From Scylla paramamosain (Eukaryota; Arthropoda; Malacostraca; Decapoda; Portunidae): a stretch of DNA of 64,000 nucleotides. How positions within the stretch are numbered: the stretch's first letter is position 1; every line of letters begins with the position of its first letter. The position numbers and the translations under genes are program-made. The notes under the pieces are model-generated. The model saw nothing but the letters and a program-made list of their open reading frames with translations, did not search any database and was not told the origin of the DNA. Positions 14,308-29,931 of the stretch are shown piece after piece. Location: NCBI RefSeq assembly GCF_035594125.1, contig NW_026973735.1, forward strand, positions 258,501-322,500, given 5' to 3'.

Positions 14308-16626
14308 CAACAATACCAATAATGTATTACTTCATATCACTTTCATTGTCATTGTTGTTCTCTGTAGTGCTGTCCATCCTGAGACGCGGGGATTTAGCAG
14401 ACTGGGTGCTGGTTAGGCTGGTGGGTCCCTCATGACGACTGAGAGGGACTAGAGTGCAGGCCTTTGTACCCTTCCCGCGAGGCATGTCATTCCTGCAAGG
14501 TAGGGGAGGAACAGAGGGGACTGTTTCTCCTTGGATTATCTTATTTATTCATTCATTCATTTTTACTATTTTCTTTTATATTACTTGTCTCTTTCCTCTA
14601 GAATATGCAGGAAAAGACAAGTTCTATAGGAATGCTGTGATTGTTCTGCCACTCTTGTTTAATTTATTCTTTTTCTATAACAGGAGGAGTATGGAAGAGT
14701 ATGGCTTCCTTTTCACAACTTACTATGAGTTCATACTTATAAAACGCCTCTTTTTCATGTCTAACGGCTCTTGTATGTACAATATATTAGCCAGTCAAAT
14801 TACACGGCACATTGTAATTAATATTGTGATGCAAGGGCAGCTCTGTTTGAAGCGTAAGCGATATAATAGAATGTTTTTGTTTATAATAATAACAGCTGAC
14901 GTTTTAGTGTTTGGTTCATCAGTCTTTTGTTGGAAGTTTTCGAGTCAGTGAATTTTGTTGGTATATCTGAATGATGAAAAAAGTGAATGAATATATAATT
15001 ATTTGTTTAATGTAACAATGGTGATGATTTAGTACAAGACAGGGAATAGTTATATATATGGACCCCTATTTTTCGTACAGTCCTGCTCAGAACTTGACTG
15101 AACTGTGAGTAGTGTTTTCCCTCGATCAAAAGGCCTCTGATGTGTTGGTAATCTGTTTCAAATATGATCACTCATATTTTTAGCAGACCATGGACTTTAA
15201 GAGAGAAGACTAATCACAAAGAACGTGATTGCGGCGTGTTTGCTCGGGACAAGGTACTCGGCCCTATGAAAGGTTCTTATGCCATCTCACTGCCTCAAAA
15301 CCTCGGTGTCTCCATGCCGTGAAGCTTCACTGATTTGTGACCGGTATATTTAAGCCCTGTCTCTGTACAGTACCTACATATATACGTATGTAAGTTAACT
15401 TGTTAGCAAAATACTTAATGAGATCCTAAACAAACGATAATCTATGGATGTCATGCATAACTCGCTCGTGTTCTTCACTACATCTGACTATTTGCTTCAG
15501 AATATTAAGTAAAGATCATCCCATAACGCCAGTCATTCATTATTCTTGCAAAAATGCTTAGTACGATTTTCTTATCTTGCTTCCACTCGCATCGTTTGTC
15601 TCTCCGTCCCACAGTAAAGCAGTCATTCATAAGCTTTCCTGTCTTGCAGATATTCTTAATAACGCAACACATTGGCAGACACTGGTTGCTACAGTGGTTT
15701 ACGAGTCAAGGTATTTGATATTCCTAAGGATTATCGATGCTTCTGTTACTCGGCTAAGACCAGAATGGACAGCTCGGTATGTTACTCGCCAAACCAAATC
15801 TATAGTTAACTTACTAGATATAATTTTCTATACTGTTGTTATTTGAAGGATCGTAGATTGTGAATTTACTCGTATTATTCTTATCTCAACACGTTTTGAC
15901 GATCAATCCACTGACTACAATGATTGTAAAAGACTTCTTACTGAAGTAAAGGTACACGATTCTAATGAACAAAAATATATAACAAAAACAGCTTGAGGGT
16001 AACATGAAACCATCTTCTTTGTACACCTCATTTCCTTTACTGCCATTCTCTGAATTCCAGCACATTTTATTTAGTGTTGGTGGAGCACTACACAGCCAGT
16101 CATTACTTACAGAGTTATTCATGACTCGTGCTCGTGCTAGCAGGGGACGCACATTCATTTTTCAGATGGACTGAGAAATGAATTACTAGTAAGGCATAAC
16201 GAGATTATAGAAAGCTTCCTTGACACTCTGTACTGAAAGAAAAGTTTCCACACTTTTCACAATTACTATTTTTTATCAATCTGAAACCTCCATTGTGAAA
16301 CTGCGAAAACAGCGTTCAATATTTCCTACGGATACAGGCTCTTTGTCTGAAGAAACCCTTAAGTAATTGGATCTGAGTCAAACAAAAGTAAGAGAAACTC
16401 TAATGTGACGCAAAGAGAAGATGCCTTGTAATAATGCATTGCCTCGGGAAGCCAGTGACAGGTGAATTGTTCAAGGGACAACACTCTGGTGCAGAATAAC
16501 AGATGCCCGTCTCTTGACGATCAAGGAATATTTATTTTCAGAAACAATGGATCAAGTTTTAAATCTTGCCAGCCTAAACTTCTGTGCTTGAACGTTTGAT
16601 GTATGTTTATCTATGCCTTTGACACA

Positions 16627-16628
<2 letters not shown>
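14305..16628. other. Non-coding, one unexplained 165-codon frame
   Basis: Mostly unique AT-rich DNA. The plus-strand frame 14454-14951 is open for 165 codons and rich in F, I, Y and L, but it shows no signal peptide logic, motif or splice support. I treat it as chance in AT-rich DNA. Confidence 0.5.

Positions 16629-16664
<36 letters not shown>
16629..16664. repeat. (CT)n microsatellite
   Basis: Short pure run. The sequence 16665-17040 is unique. Confidence 0.95.
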
Positions 16665-16666
<2 letters not shown>

Positions 16667-17044
16667 CCAGGAGTTAATCGCACACGTCTCCTGCCTGTGA
16701 GGGCGCACACGGGCATTTCCTTGCCAGAATAACATGCATGCGGAGGCTCGCCTAATACTCACTAGGCAATGATTCCAGCGGCGCTAAGTTGGACTCAAAT
16801 GGCTGTAAGAAGAGAGGGGGCGGATCTGGGTTGACTCGGAAGTAATAAGAGAACTTCACTATTTCCCCTCACCCTGGAAAGGGCACTATTTTGATTACTG
16901 TTTCTGTATCTTGAGTTGGAAAGGGGTGGGTTCAGGGGATGAGGGGCGCCGCTACTACCATCTCTCCTGTGCCGCGTCGCCTCGTCCTCGTCCTCATTCG
17001 ATTAAAAGAGGCAATGATACACGAGACACTCCTGAGAAGAGTCG

Positions 17045-17968
17045 AGAATCCCTCAATTCTCCCTTCTTTCCCTTCCTTACTCGTGGTGTTCTTCCTTCCC
17101 CTCCTCCATCTTTATTTTTTTCTTTTTTACTCCTTCCTTCCACGCTTGCTTCTCATGCTCTTTTTTTTTTTTTTTTTCTCTCCTTTCTCTCGCCGTCCTT
17201 CGTTTCCTTCTCTTTCTCCTCCTTGCCGTCCTTCTCCTCTTATATCTTCTCTATCTTCCTCGTTCTTCTCCCTCTTCCTCCTCCACTTTCCGCCATTCCT
17301 CCTCCTCCTCCTCCAGGAATTTTTTTTTCTCGTACTTCATTTATTTAGTGTTCTCTTCTCTATTTGACGTCCAGTATTTTCTTTTTCCATTCAGTTACTC
17401 ATTTTTTTCTTCTTTCTCATCTGTATTTTTTTTATTTCGTTTCTCGTCTTTTTCTTATGCCTCCCATTTGTAACATTCTCGATCTTAACTGACTTATTTC
17501 TTATCTTTTTCAACTTTCTTTTTTTTCTCTTTCGCTTTATCAATTTCGTTGCTTTTATTTTATTACTGGTCGCAGACAGTTTTCCTCCTTTCGTAATTTT
17601 GTACTATATTTCTAAATTGATTCCACCATGATTTATTTTTCAGTTTTCCTTTCCTGGCCATTTTTTCTGTAATTATAATATATTCCAATGAAATTTGCAT
17701 ATATCACCCTCTCTCCCTTCTTCTTCTCCTCCCTCTCCCTTACTCTCCTTTACCTTCGCCCACCCTTTAATCTCCTCTCCCTTTCTCTCCCTCTCCTTGC
17801 CTCGCCTCGTCTTGCCTCGCCTCGCCTTACTTCGGCTTTTCTGTTTTCTGATCTGCTCTGTTCTCTCCTTTCCTCTCCTTTGTTCTCGTTTCCCCTCTTT
17901 TTTCCGTTATTTCAATCAGTCAGTCCTATCCTTTCTTCTCTTCCTAATCACATTTCCTCCATCTCCGT

Positions 17969-18065
<97 letters not shown>
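17045..18065. repeat. 1-kb polypyrimidine-rich tract ending in (CT)n
   Basis: The plus strand is overwhelmingly C and T for about 1 kb, with T-runs at 17160 and 17520 and a (CCTCG)-like pentamer patch at 17800-17825. It ends in pure (CT)n at 17971-18065. The long proline/serine/leucine/phenylalanine frames here are composition artefacts. Confidence 0.9.
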
Positions 18066-18067
<2 letters not shown>

Positions 18068-18221
18068 CGTAAAATAAAGTTACCTACTCTTAAGAAATAA
18101 CCCTTTTGTTGCTACAGCCACCCTTTGTTAACATTAAAAAAAAAAAAAAAAGCCAGAATAGAAAGTTGATATTATCTTTTCTAGCATGCCGAATTATTTA
18201 AGCGAGTGCAGTGCAAAATAG

Positions 18222-18350
18222 TCAATAGGGAGCTTTAAAGGAGATATGATTAAATTGTGAATAAGAATGATAGGCGGGTGTACTTACGGGACTACAACGT
18301 GTAGGCCTACTGGCTCCCTGCTGCTTCCATTGTGTTCTTATGTCCTAAGT
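18222..18350 (-). repeat. Decapod-type dispersed repeat, partial copy
   Basis: The plus strand reads AATAGGGAGCTTTAAAGGAG, then GGCGGGTGTACTTACGGGAC, then CGTGTAGGCCTACTGGCTCC and GTTCTTATGTCC. This order matches, reverse-complemented, the copies at 32758-33060 and 34560-34672 (ACACATGACAG or CACGTGACAGTCCCTG, then ATCCACCTG). I recall this element as widespread in decapod sequence but cannot name it. Confidence 0.6.
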
Positions 18351-18384
18351 AATTGTTATAAAAATGTAGGTGATGAAGAAATAA

Positions 18385-18690
18385 TAGTCTGTCAGTGAAA
18401 GAGTTGAAGCAGTAAAAACATGTCTAGCAGTTGAAAGATTTAAAACAGAGAAGGAAATTGTCTGGCACTGAAAGGGGTAAAGGAAAAAAAAAATCACCCA
18501 GCAGTGAAAGAGTTGCAGCAGAGAGAGAGAAAAAAAATGTCTTCTATTGAAGGAGTCGAAGTAGAGAGAAAAAATGTAGCAGGAAGGGAATTAAAAGTAG
18601 ACAAAAATGTTTAGCACTAAAAGAGTCGAAGCAAAAAAAAAAAAAAGAAAAAAAAGTCTTGCAGTGAAAGAGATGAAGCAGTGACATGAA
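18385..18690. repeat. Degenerate ~37-45 bp tandem repeat
   Basis: About eight diverged units of the form TGTCTAGCAGTGAAAGAG, then TTGAAGCAGAG, then an A-rich tail. Units begin near 18388, 18422, 18459, 18497, 18538, 18575, 18608 and 18655. The A-rich tails vary in length. Confidence 0.75.
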
Positions 18691-19953
18691 GAGCACCGCC
18701 ATCCAGCAGACACCCAAGCATAACAAAAACCTCCACAGGCCGCACTTTCCCCTCTTCCAACACGATGCAGAAAACTTGAAGCGTGAATGTTCTTTGGCGC
18801 GAATCATGGCGGCAAAGCAGTGGAAAAAAAACAGTGCCAGCACCAGAAATGAAGTAACCTGCAACACCCATCACTGTATTTAGCGTTTTCCCCTCAGCCT
18901 TGAATCCTGTGATGAGCCAAGACTCCATACTCAGCCTTTGTAACTCTTCAAAGCTTTCCTCTCTTCCAAACGTCAAGTCATGGTCCATAGTGAAGTAAGC
19001 CCCAGCATTCACGTCCATTGTGTTCAACGTTTTTCCCTTCAGTGTTAAATGTTTTAATCTGCCTAGCGCCTATCAGGTGTCAGGTTTTGTAAGAAGACTG
19101 TCAGCAGATCAGGACACTTACGATTGAGGAAAACTGCTGAATGTATTGCCTCTTACATACTTTCCTCTGTATTACAAACGTGCCAGAGACGTCACAAATG
19201 TCTGTCTCATAGAAGGACATATCTAATTAACCGGACTACTTCTCTTCCTTGAAGGGAATCGTGTCCGCTGCACGTATAAGTTTCATCTCGTTTACATTAC
19301 CACCGGCAATGTGAAGTTCTTGAGGTAGAGGACCTGGCCTGGTATTTCTCCTTTACTACACGTCATTTTGATCTTAGTTAATCATTTACCGCCGAGGAGG
19401 ATTATTCCTCTTCAGTATCATATATAATACAAGAACACGTATATAATAGTAGTGTATTAATCTCTTCTCGCCCAAAGGCAGGTTTTGGTGACTCCTTTTC
19501 ACTCCGTTATGGAATATTGTGCAGGTGCAAATTGAATGCACCGAATTGGAAGAAAAATGAAGAAAAAAAACAATGAATACCCTTGAAGCACCGTCACAGA
19601 GACCAGCCTCTGCTGTGTTGTGGCGTATTGACGATAAAATGCTGCGCGGAAGTGGCGTCTGCTGTGCCCACTATCGACACGTGGCCCCGTAGTGTTTGAA
19701 ATGACCAGAGGCAGCCCTCACCCGCACTGCTGCTCGCCAGGTGCCGGGTGAGCTGGAAACGTGTGCTGCAGTGTTTTATTTTCGAAGTGCTCGCCCACAT
19801 GCATGCGCCAGGAAAGTGACGTAGTGATATGTAGATTTGTTGAGGAATAGGAACGCAAGGAGAAAAAACAAAATATGGATTTGAAAGTTTAACATGAAGA
19901 AGCTAGTGCAACTGCAGAAGACAAAGAAGGAAGCATTGAAGAGTGCTGGAGAT

Positions 19954-19955
<2 letters not shown>
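18691..19955. other. Non-coding, nothing recognised
   Basis: Unique sequence. A minus-strand frame at 18617-19027 (136 codons) has mixed amino-acid composition, but it reads through the tandem repeat above and shows no domain. Confidence 0.5.

Positions 19956-20008
<53 letters not shown>
19956..20008. repeat. (CA)n microsatellite
   Basis: Pure dinucleotide run. Confidence 0.97.
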
Positions 20009-20010
<2 letters not shown>

Positions 20011-20510
20011 CAGTGTCAGTCAAAAAAAAAAAATGTATTATCGGGGTTAAAAATAGATTGAGATATACAATGTTTGCAGCCTCGTGAATGCCATGATGAA
20101 ATAATAGCGAGCAGTGTCAGTGGATAACGCACGCTGAATACTCTGAAAAAAAAAAAAAAAACTGCAGAATCTAAAACCTTAGAAAACGTTTATATTTTGG
20201 AGAAATTATAAAGCGAGAATCACACAACTGTAAAAAGAACACGATTATGAGCAATACAAAATATTGTGATCACCTTTGTTTATAATCGAGCCTTTGATAA
20301 ATATTTCGTTGTTCTTGGAGAAAATTTTCTTCACATTATAAAAAAAAGTTATAGCATTTTACAGACATAAGAGAATGTCCCAAAAATATAGTCATGCTAC
20401 TCCACTATAGACATGAGGACAAAACATATTTTTCTTGCTATTCTTGGATGCCTGTAAAACACTAAAACATTTTCTTTTCTCCTATCTTGTTTTCATAATT
20501 AATAAGATTT

Positions 20511-20590
20511 TCTGAAACACGTAATTTATAACTAAAATTTTCTGAAACACGTAATTCATAACTAAAATTTTCTGAAACGCTTAATAGTAA
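20511..20590. repeat. 30-bp tandem repeat, about 2.7 copies
   Basis: TCTGAAACACGTAATTTATA plus ten bases repeats at 20511, 20541 and 20571 with only a few changes. The rest of 20009-21347 is unique and without a supported gene. Confidence 0.85.
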
Positions 20591-21347
20591 AACGTTTAAC
20601 ATCAAATCCGGATTATAAACAAAAAATAATGGCAAAACTGATGTAATATTGGGTCGCAGTTACTGCAGCAAACCACAGCCTTGACAACACTGTCATGCAT
20701 TCTTTGAGCACTGGCACGTTATGAATATATACAATGGATGGTCAGCTTTGCCTTGAGCATATACAGACACAGTGAAGATGTCAAGCAGTGGTCTCTTTAG
20801 CTTGTTTTTAATGACAGGAATACAACCTAAGAGTAAGACACGTGCGTCTCAAGAAGAATATAATTTGCCAAGTTTTTCCCTGTTAAAACCAATAACAAAC
20901 ACACAACTTGCTGGATATCTTACCTTGGTTTTACTAGACATTTATATACCTTGATATCTGCTCAGAATCTCTGAAATATCCAAGCAAACCCTCTCGCTTT
21001 GCTCGTCGCTGGCATTCAGTCGGTGTGGGAAGCTCCATGTGGCGTGCAACAGATGCCTTTCACCGCCATGCCACGTCCCGCTGCTCCATTGCCTGCACAC
21101 ACTGCTGCTGCAAAAATTACTTCCCTCATTCCGTGCTGCCAATAAATGCAACTTAATGACCTACGAGAAACATGATTAGTACTACACTTGTTTATTTTTA
21201 ACTTGTCTTTCACTAGAGAAACAATTTTATGAAAGGGGAAATAATACTGATGTGCCTGTTTGTGTAATTGTCCGCCTGCTCTGCCTGCCTTGTCTGTTTG
21301 TTTGACCATGTTTATATGTGTCCATCTTTCTATCTATGAGTCTCTTG

Positions 21348-21351
21348 CTTG

Positions 21352-21400
<49 letters not shown>

Positions 21401-21468
21401 CCTGCCTGCCTACCTGCCTGCCTGTCTATATTTTATCTATCAACACGTGTCTATCTGTCCCTCCCCTC

Positions 21469-21547
<79 letters not shown>
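21348..21547. repeat. (GTCT)n and (CT)n
   Basis: (TCTG)n at 21348-21397, a degenerate CCTG/CTAT stretch, then pure (CT)n at 21474-21547. Confidence 0.96.
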
Positions 21548-21551
<4 letters not shown>

Positions 21552-22154
21552 TGGTAGTCCTGCATAAGATTTTTTTTCCCTATAACATGCCTCTGTGTGT
21601 TTGTTTGTTTGTTTGTGTGTTTTAAGTGTGTTTGTGTGTAGGAGGAGGAGGAGGAAACTGATGTGTTTTTATAACTATGAAGGCAAAAGTTCCAGGTGTC
21701 AGTCAACTCAATTATGTCTCGTGGAGTTTTACCATAGCGTCATCCCAGCCGCTTCCTGTTGCCACCTGCTTAGTGAGGTGGCAGCATTATGGCATAAAAT
21801 CAGTGAAGGTTTGATTTGAGGGCAGATGGAAGGGTTAAATATTGCTGCACTGTGTTTTCTCCCTTCTATCGACACGCCTTGTCGATCAAAATATCAGTGA
21901 CAGTTTATTTTTAATTATTTTTGTCCTTTTTCATCCTTTCACTTTTTTTTTTTTATAGAAGATAAAACTGCTTTTGTTTCGAACACGGACTTTGGTATCA
22001 CTGCTGGTGCTCCCTGCTTAACAGTAAACATGAAATTACTGATATTTCTCATATTCTTTGCAGCGTACCTCTACAGATAAGATTACATGATAGAGGGTAG
22101 TCGAAAAAGCAGTGATTCACGATGGAATTTTTTGAAACGCCATTGTAACTCTTC

Positions 22155-22390
22155 GTCACCTTGTTGGTATTCCTCATGAAGTTATTGATAGAAGACAGGA
22201 TGATAAAGACGTAGTGGTAGTATTTCTCAAAAGGTTACAAGCAGAATGCTGGAAACACTATTTATCACACCCATCATACCCTTGCTGGCATTCCTCGTAC
22301 AGACTCAGATAAAACTAGTGACGGAAGACAATTTGAAAAACTAATATTAGTATTTCTCAAAAGTTTACAATCATAATGCTGGAGATTATT
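22155..22390. repeat. Diverged tandem duplication, ~115 bp unit
   Basis: Two copies share TTGNTGGNATTCCTC, a GATAGAAGACA/GACGGAAGACA word, AGTATTTCTCAAAAG, GTTTACAA and AATGCTGGA, offset by about 115 bp. Flanks 21548-22154 and 22391-22901 are unique and hold nothing recognised apart from a T-rich patch at 22585-22625. Confidence 0.7.
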
Positions 22391-22898
22391 TTTTTAATCT
22401 TCCGGTGGACGACTTGTTATGCAGTATTCTCCAAGGACACGATGTATTTTCTGCCATCATTTCTTTACTCCATCATTACCATATCACTGTGTGCTGTGCT
22501 GCTAAATCCACTGCTTAATATTCACAGTGGAATTGCTCCCCCCCGATTTCATCTTGGACAATAATATGATGAACGGTATGGTTATTTTTTTTTTTTATTT
22601 ATTTATTTATTTTTTTTTTATTTCTAAGTTTCTGCCTACGTCCAGTCCTGTGTCAATATTGTCAGCATGAAAACTGGAAGTGCGTTACATCGTGATTCTA
22701 CACCAATATTCTTTTGCGTGGCAGGTGCAGCACATAATTTTTGCTGAGACGTGACGGTCCATGCCGTTGTGCAAGGCTCACCTCGTCCTTTCTCGGTGCA
22801 TAGACTGAGTGGCACGGAAAGCTTCTGGTGTTATTTCGTGCGTGTTAGCCAGTGGGAGAGAGATAAAAAAAAAAAAAAAAAAGTGGGGAAGGGGTGTG

Positions 22899-22901
<3 letters not shown>

Positions 22902-22960
<59 letters not shown>

Positions 22961-23042
22961 AATCAGAAGACATACACAAAAATAAATAAATGAATAAATA
23001 AATAAACAAATAAATAAAATAAATAAATAAATAAATAAATAC
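22902..23042. repeat. (GA)n then (AAAT)n
   Basis: (GA)n at 22902-22958 and AAAT tetranucleotides at 22980-23042. The stretch 23043-23531 has degenerate ACAG/CAAA words and a (TCC)n patch at 23198-23228, with no gene. Confidence 0.95.
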
Positions 23043-23531
23043 ATCCAATCCTAGTCATAAACACAAACAGACAGACATACAACAACCTGATAAACAGACA
23101 AGCAGAAAAACAAGCAGAGATAAGAAGACAAATAAACACAAATTAGGCTGAAGAAGAGGATGAAAAGAAAACGAGGCTTCCTCTCGCCACGCTATTCTCC
23201 TCCTCCTCCTCCTCCTCCTCTTCCTCCCTCGCTGATGAACTATAAAGAAGCGACCTGCAACCATCCCCGCGCCTCATGAATACATAAAGGGTCTCCAGCA
23301 TCGCCGTCGCTGCTGCCGCTCATCTGCCGACAGAATCTTTGGAACAATGATACCATTTGGGAGCGTTACTGACAGCGCGGGTAGAGGGCGTCACATGGCT
23401 CACAACGTGCACTTCCATATCCCCGCCTCTCCTTGTGCCCGGTGTTTCAGAATCTGCTTTCCAAATTGCTTTGTACATGTACTTACCGTATAGCTCCATG
23501 GTTTTCATATTTTCTTCCCTGTTTGGTTCTG

Positions 23532-23567
<36 letters not shown>

Positions 23568-23647
23568 GAATCGCTGGAAATCTTGAAATCATGTTCGCGT
23601 TTTAGTGTTTTTTGTTTGGTTTTGTATTTTAGTTCTAAGTAGTGTTG

Positions 23648-23691
<44 letters not shown>
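23532..23691. repeat. Two (TG)n runs
   Basis: GT runs at 23532-23562 and 23650-23691. Confidence 0.96.
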
Positions 23692-23694
<3 letters not shown>

Positions 23695-23839
23695 CGTGCG
23701 CAAATAATTTTCCAATTGGATGGTACCACCATAAGTCGTATATCTTTTTTTTTTTTTCATCTCTGTCGGTCGTGTTATTATTCCCTCTTTTCTAATATGC
23801 TATTAGTTGCAAGGTGTTCACTACGTTACAGCCGTATGC

Positions 23840-27121
<3,282 letters not shown>

Positions 27122-27301
27122 TAACCCTTTCACTCCTATGGTTTTCCTTTGTCAACTTTCCAAACATTAAATGAAAAAAAAATTGTGGGTTAATTTTACG
27201 TTTTCTAAGCCACGGAATCATTTAAGAGACTCGCCCATAAGTAAGTCTCTAACAAGTCGTAGGTATATATATGGAAATATTTGTCCAAAAGTGAAAGAAT
27301 T
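27122..27301. mobile_element. MITE-like unit with imperfect terminal inverted repeats
   Basis: It starts AACCCTTTCACTCCTATGG and ends CAAAAGTGAAAGAATTC, whose reverse complement is GAATTCTTTCACTTTTG. The same start word and an inverted end word bound the unit at 34124-34336. It has no coding capacity. The inverted repeat is only about ten well-matched bases, so chance is possible. Confidence 0.4.
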
Positions 27302-27820
27302 CAGATCGGACTCTTTATCATGACCTTGCGTATTTTGAAAGGTTTAAAGAGTGGTAAATAAATTAACAAATGAGTAAATAAACGAATGAATAGAAAAAAA
27401 AATATTAGTAAATATTCTTTCACTAAAGCTATATATTAGTATGGAAATGAGATCAAACTGGCAACAAGTTTATGGAAAGGAGGTGCACATCAGGTAATGT
27501 GAAAAGTGTGACACTGTAGTAGTCAGACAGACAAGCGCCACCAGTGACCGAGACAAGCTGGCAGCAGGAACTAAAGCTGACAACTGACAGGAAAAATTAA
27601 ATTTGTCGCGTGATATATGTTTATCTATTTTTTTTTATTTCATTATGTTATTTTTGTTTATTTTCTTGTTTATTTTTTTAATTTGTTCATCTATTGTTTT
27701 GATTTTCAAGGAAAGATAGAGATATAGACAGAAGATTGGTAGACAGATAGGTAGAAGATAGTTAAACATAGATAGGTAAACAGAGATAAAGATTAAAATA
27801 TAGATGGGTGGATAGGTATA

Positions 27821-27984
<164 letters not shown>

Positions 27985-28310
27985 AAAGACAAATAAAGTA
28001 AAATTTCCCTAACTGTACAAAAGACAGTCATATTCCACATTAAAAAAAACCTCTACCAACTTACAACTTTTTTAAGCAGCCCGAGTACTCGTGGTCGTGT
28101 ATCGGTGGGATCCAGAAACAGCAAGTGTACCGATCAGTGACCCCCGGTGCTGCCAGACCCCGCGACACTACTGTAATGATTCCCACGCTTTGTTTTCCCT
28201 GTGCCGCGAAATACAAAGCAACTTTTACTAACAAGGAAACTCTCCAGGTAAGAATCCAGTAGCGACAACCGCGGCGTGAATGATTCTTCTTTGCGCTTTT
28301 TTTTTTTTTT

Positions 28311-28575
28311 CGTTCAGTCATGTTGGGATGAGATGATTAGGGGGTATTTATATATAGTGTTGATAGTTGGTATAGGTATATGTGTTTTTTTTATACAGGG
28401 ACTTGTGTAAACGTACTGGTTCTTAAATTCTTCTCCCTCGCTTTGTTTACGTTCAGTCATGTCGCAAGTAGACGATTAGTGGTATCTGAGGGCAGGGTGT
28501 GTAGGTGAGCATAGGCATTAGGCAAGTGTGTTTTTATAGAGGGACTGTCACGTGTAGGTCTACTGATTCTTGTAA
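28311..28575 (-). repeat. Two tandem partial copies of the decapod-type dispersed repeat
   Basis: Copy 1 (28311-28420) and copy 2 (28449-28575) both begin GTTCAGTCATGT. Both then carry GATTAG, GGTATATGTGTTTTT or AAGTGTGTTTTTATA, a CAGGGACT/GAGGGACT word, and a final TACTGGTTCTT or TACTGATTCTT. The block is about 138 bp apart, so it was duplicated in tandem. It is related to the copies at 18.2, 32.8 and 34.6 kb. Confidence 0.6.
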
Positions 28576-29438
28576 CTTCACTTTTGACCTTACTAGGTGG
28601 TATGTTCCTCTGCAACTTTACGTGACTGTCACTAATTAAAATAAAGATAACATTTCCCCGCAGTGACAATACGCCACGTTTCCTCTCCCTCCCTCTTCCT
28701 TGCTCTTTCCCTCTCCCGTCCTCTGTTTCACCCTTTTCCATCCCCCAGTCCTTTCCCCCCAAGGCACCGTCCCACGAAAAGTTTAATTCATCACACAAAG
28801 CTTGGAAGAGAACAGATTTTTCCCTTTTTCGTCCCTTTTTTCCCTCCCTCTCGCTCACTTCCTTTACGTCGTGTGAAACAATGAGGAAGCGGGCTGGGGA
28901 GGTGCAGGGCGAGGCGAGGTGGGGCGTGATGTGGTGGGGCGCCTCTTCGTCTGCTCTCAGCGGGAGGCGAAGCTGAGTGATGGCATGACTCGCGGGTCGC
29001 ATCACCAGGCTTACGATGAGTAGTGGTAATTATTCTGGCCAGTTTGATGCAGTTCTTTTTCTCTCGATGTGTGTCTTTCTTGGGGCATTTGTACTCTTCA
29101 TGTTTTGCTCTTGTTTACAAGTTTGTTTTTCGTGTGTGTATGTTTGCGTGTCTGTGTAAATGGATGGATGGATAATTATTAATGGGAAGTTCGTATGTTT
29201 TTCGTGTGGGATTCGTGCTCTTGATGTTTTGCTGTTGTTTGCGTATTTATTTCTCGTGTGTATATGTTTGCAGGCGTGTATAGAAGGATGGATGGATGGA
29301 TGGACTGATAACTAGATAGAAAGGTAGACTGATAGATGGATAAGTTGACAGACGGAAGAATAGATGGAGGGAATATATTGATGCATGGATAGATGGATAA
29401 ATTGATAGATGGGTGGGCAGATGGATTCATCGATAGAC

Positions 29439-29441
<3 letters not shown>
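28576..29441. other. Non-coding; degenerate GATG tract
   Basis: A 182-codon minus-strand frame (28457-29005) runs into the dispersed repeat and has no motif; I do not call it. A degenerate GGAT/GATA tetranucleotide tract occupies about 29285-29440. Confidence 0.55.

Positions 29442-29508
<67 letters not shown>
29442..29508. repeat. (GA)n microsatellite
   Basis: Pure dinucleotide run. The following 29509-29930 is unique. Confidence 0.97.
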
Positions 29509-29511
<3 letters not shown>

Positions 29512-29931
29512 AATAAATATGCAAACCATCGATGAAGGAATCCATGAATACAGATTCGTATCCTGTATTATAAAACAATGCGCCGCTCATCACACTAATT
29601 AGAGATGTATCGATACTTCAGCTGTAACTCCCCGACACTCTTTGCTGCCGGATGGGACCCCCAGGAAAAGGCAATGCCAATATTGTTAGCCATTGCTGAT
29701 TACGATTTCATCAAACGTAAAGTCATTCCAACAGTCTTTTGCTCCCAACAGTCAAATCTATCTTCATTTTTGAGTGTTGTTAAGCTTTCTTGCTAACTTG
29801 ATCATTTACATATTCACTACTAGACAATATCAGTAATCACTATGACTTTAAAGACAATTTTGCTCTGATTAGGATTCCGTCAAATATATCATCTTCCCAA
29901 CACTCTCTGCTACCAACACTGATTGATCCTT

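Noticed and set aside
14454..14951. 165-codon open frame on the plus strand
   Set aside because: AT-rich composition (F, I, Y, L, N), no recognisable domain, no splice or poly(A) context I could defend.
18617..19027. 136-codon minus-strand frame with protein-like composition
   Set aside because: Its C-terminal part is the degenerate tandem repeat and poly-Phe from a T-run; no domain seen.
28457..29005. 182-codon minus-strand frame
   Set aside because: Overlaps the dispersed repeat at 28449-28575 and purine-rich sequence; no motif.
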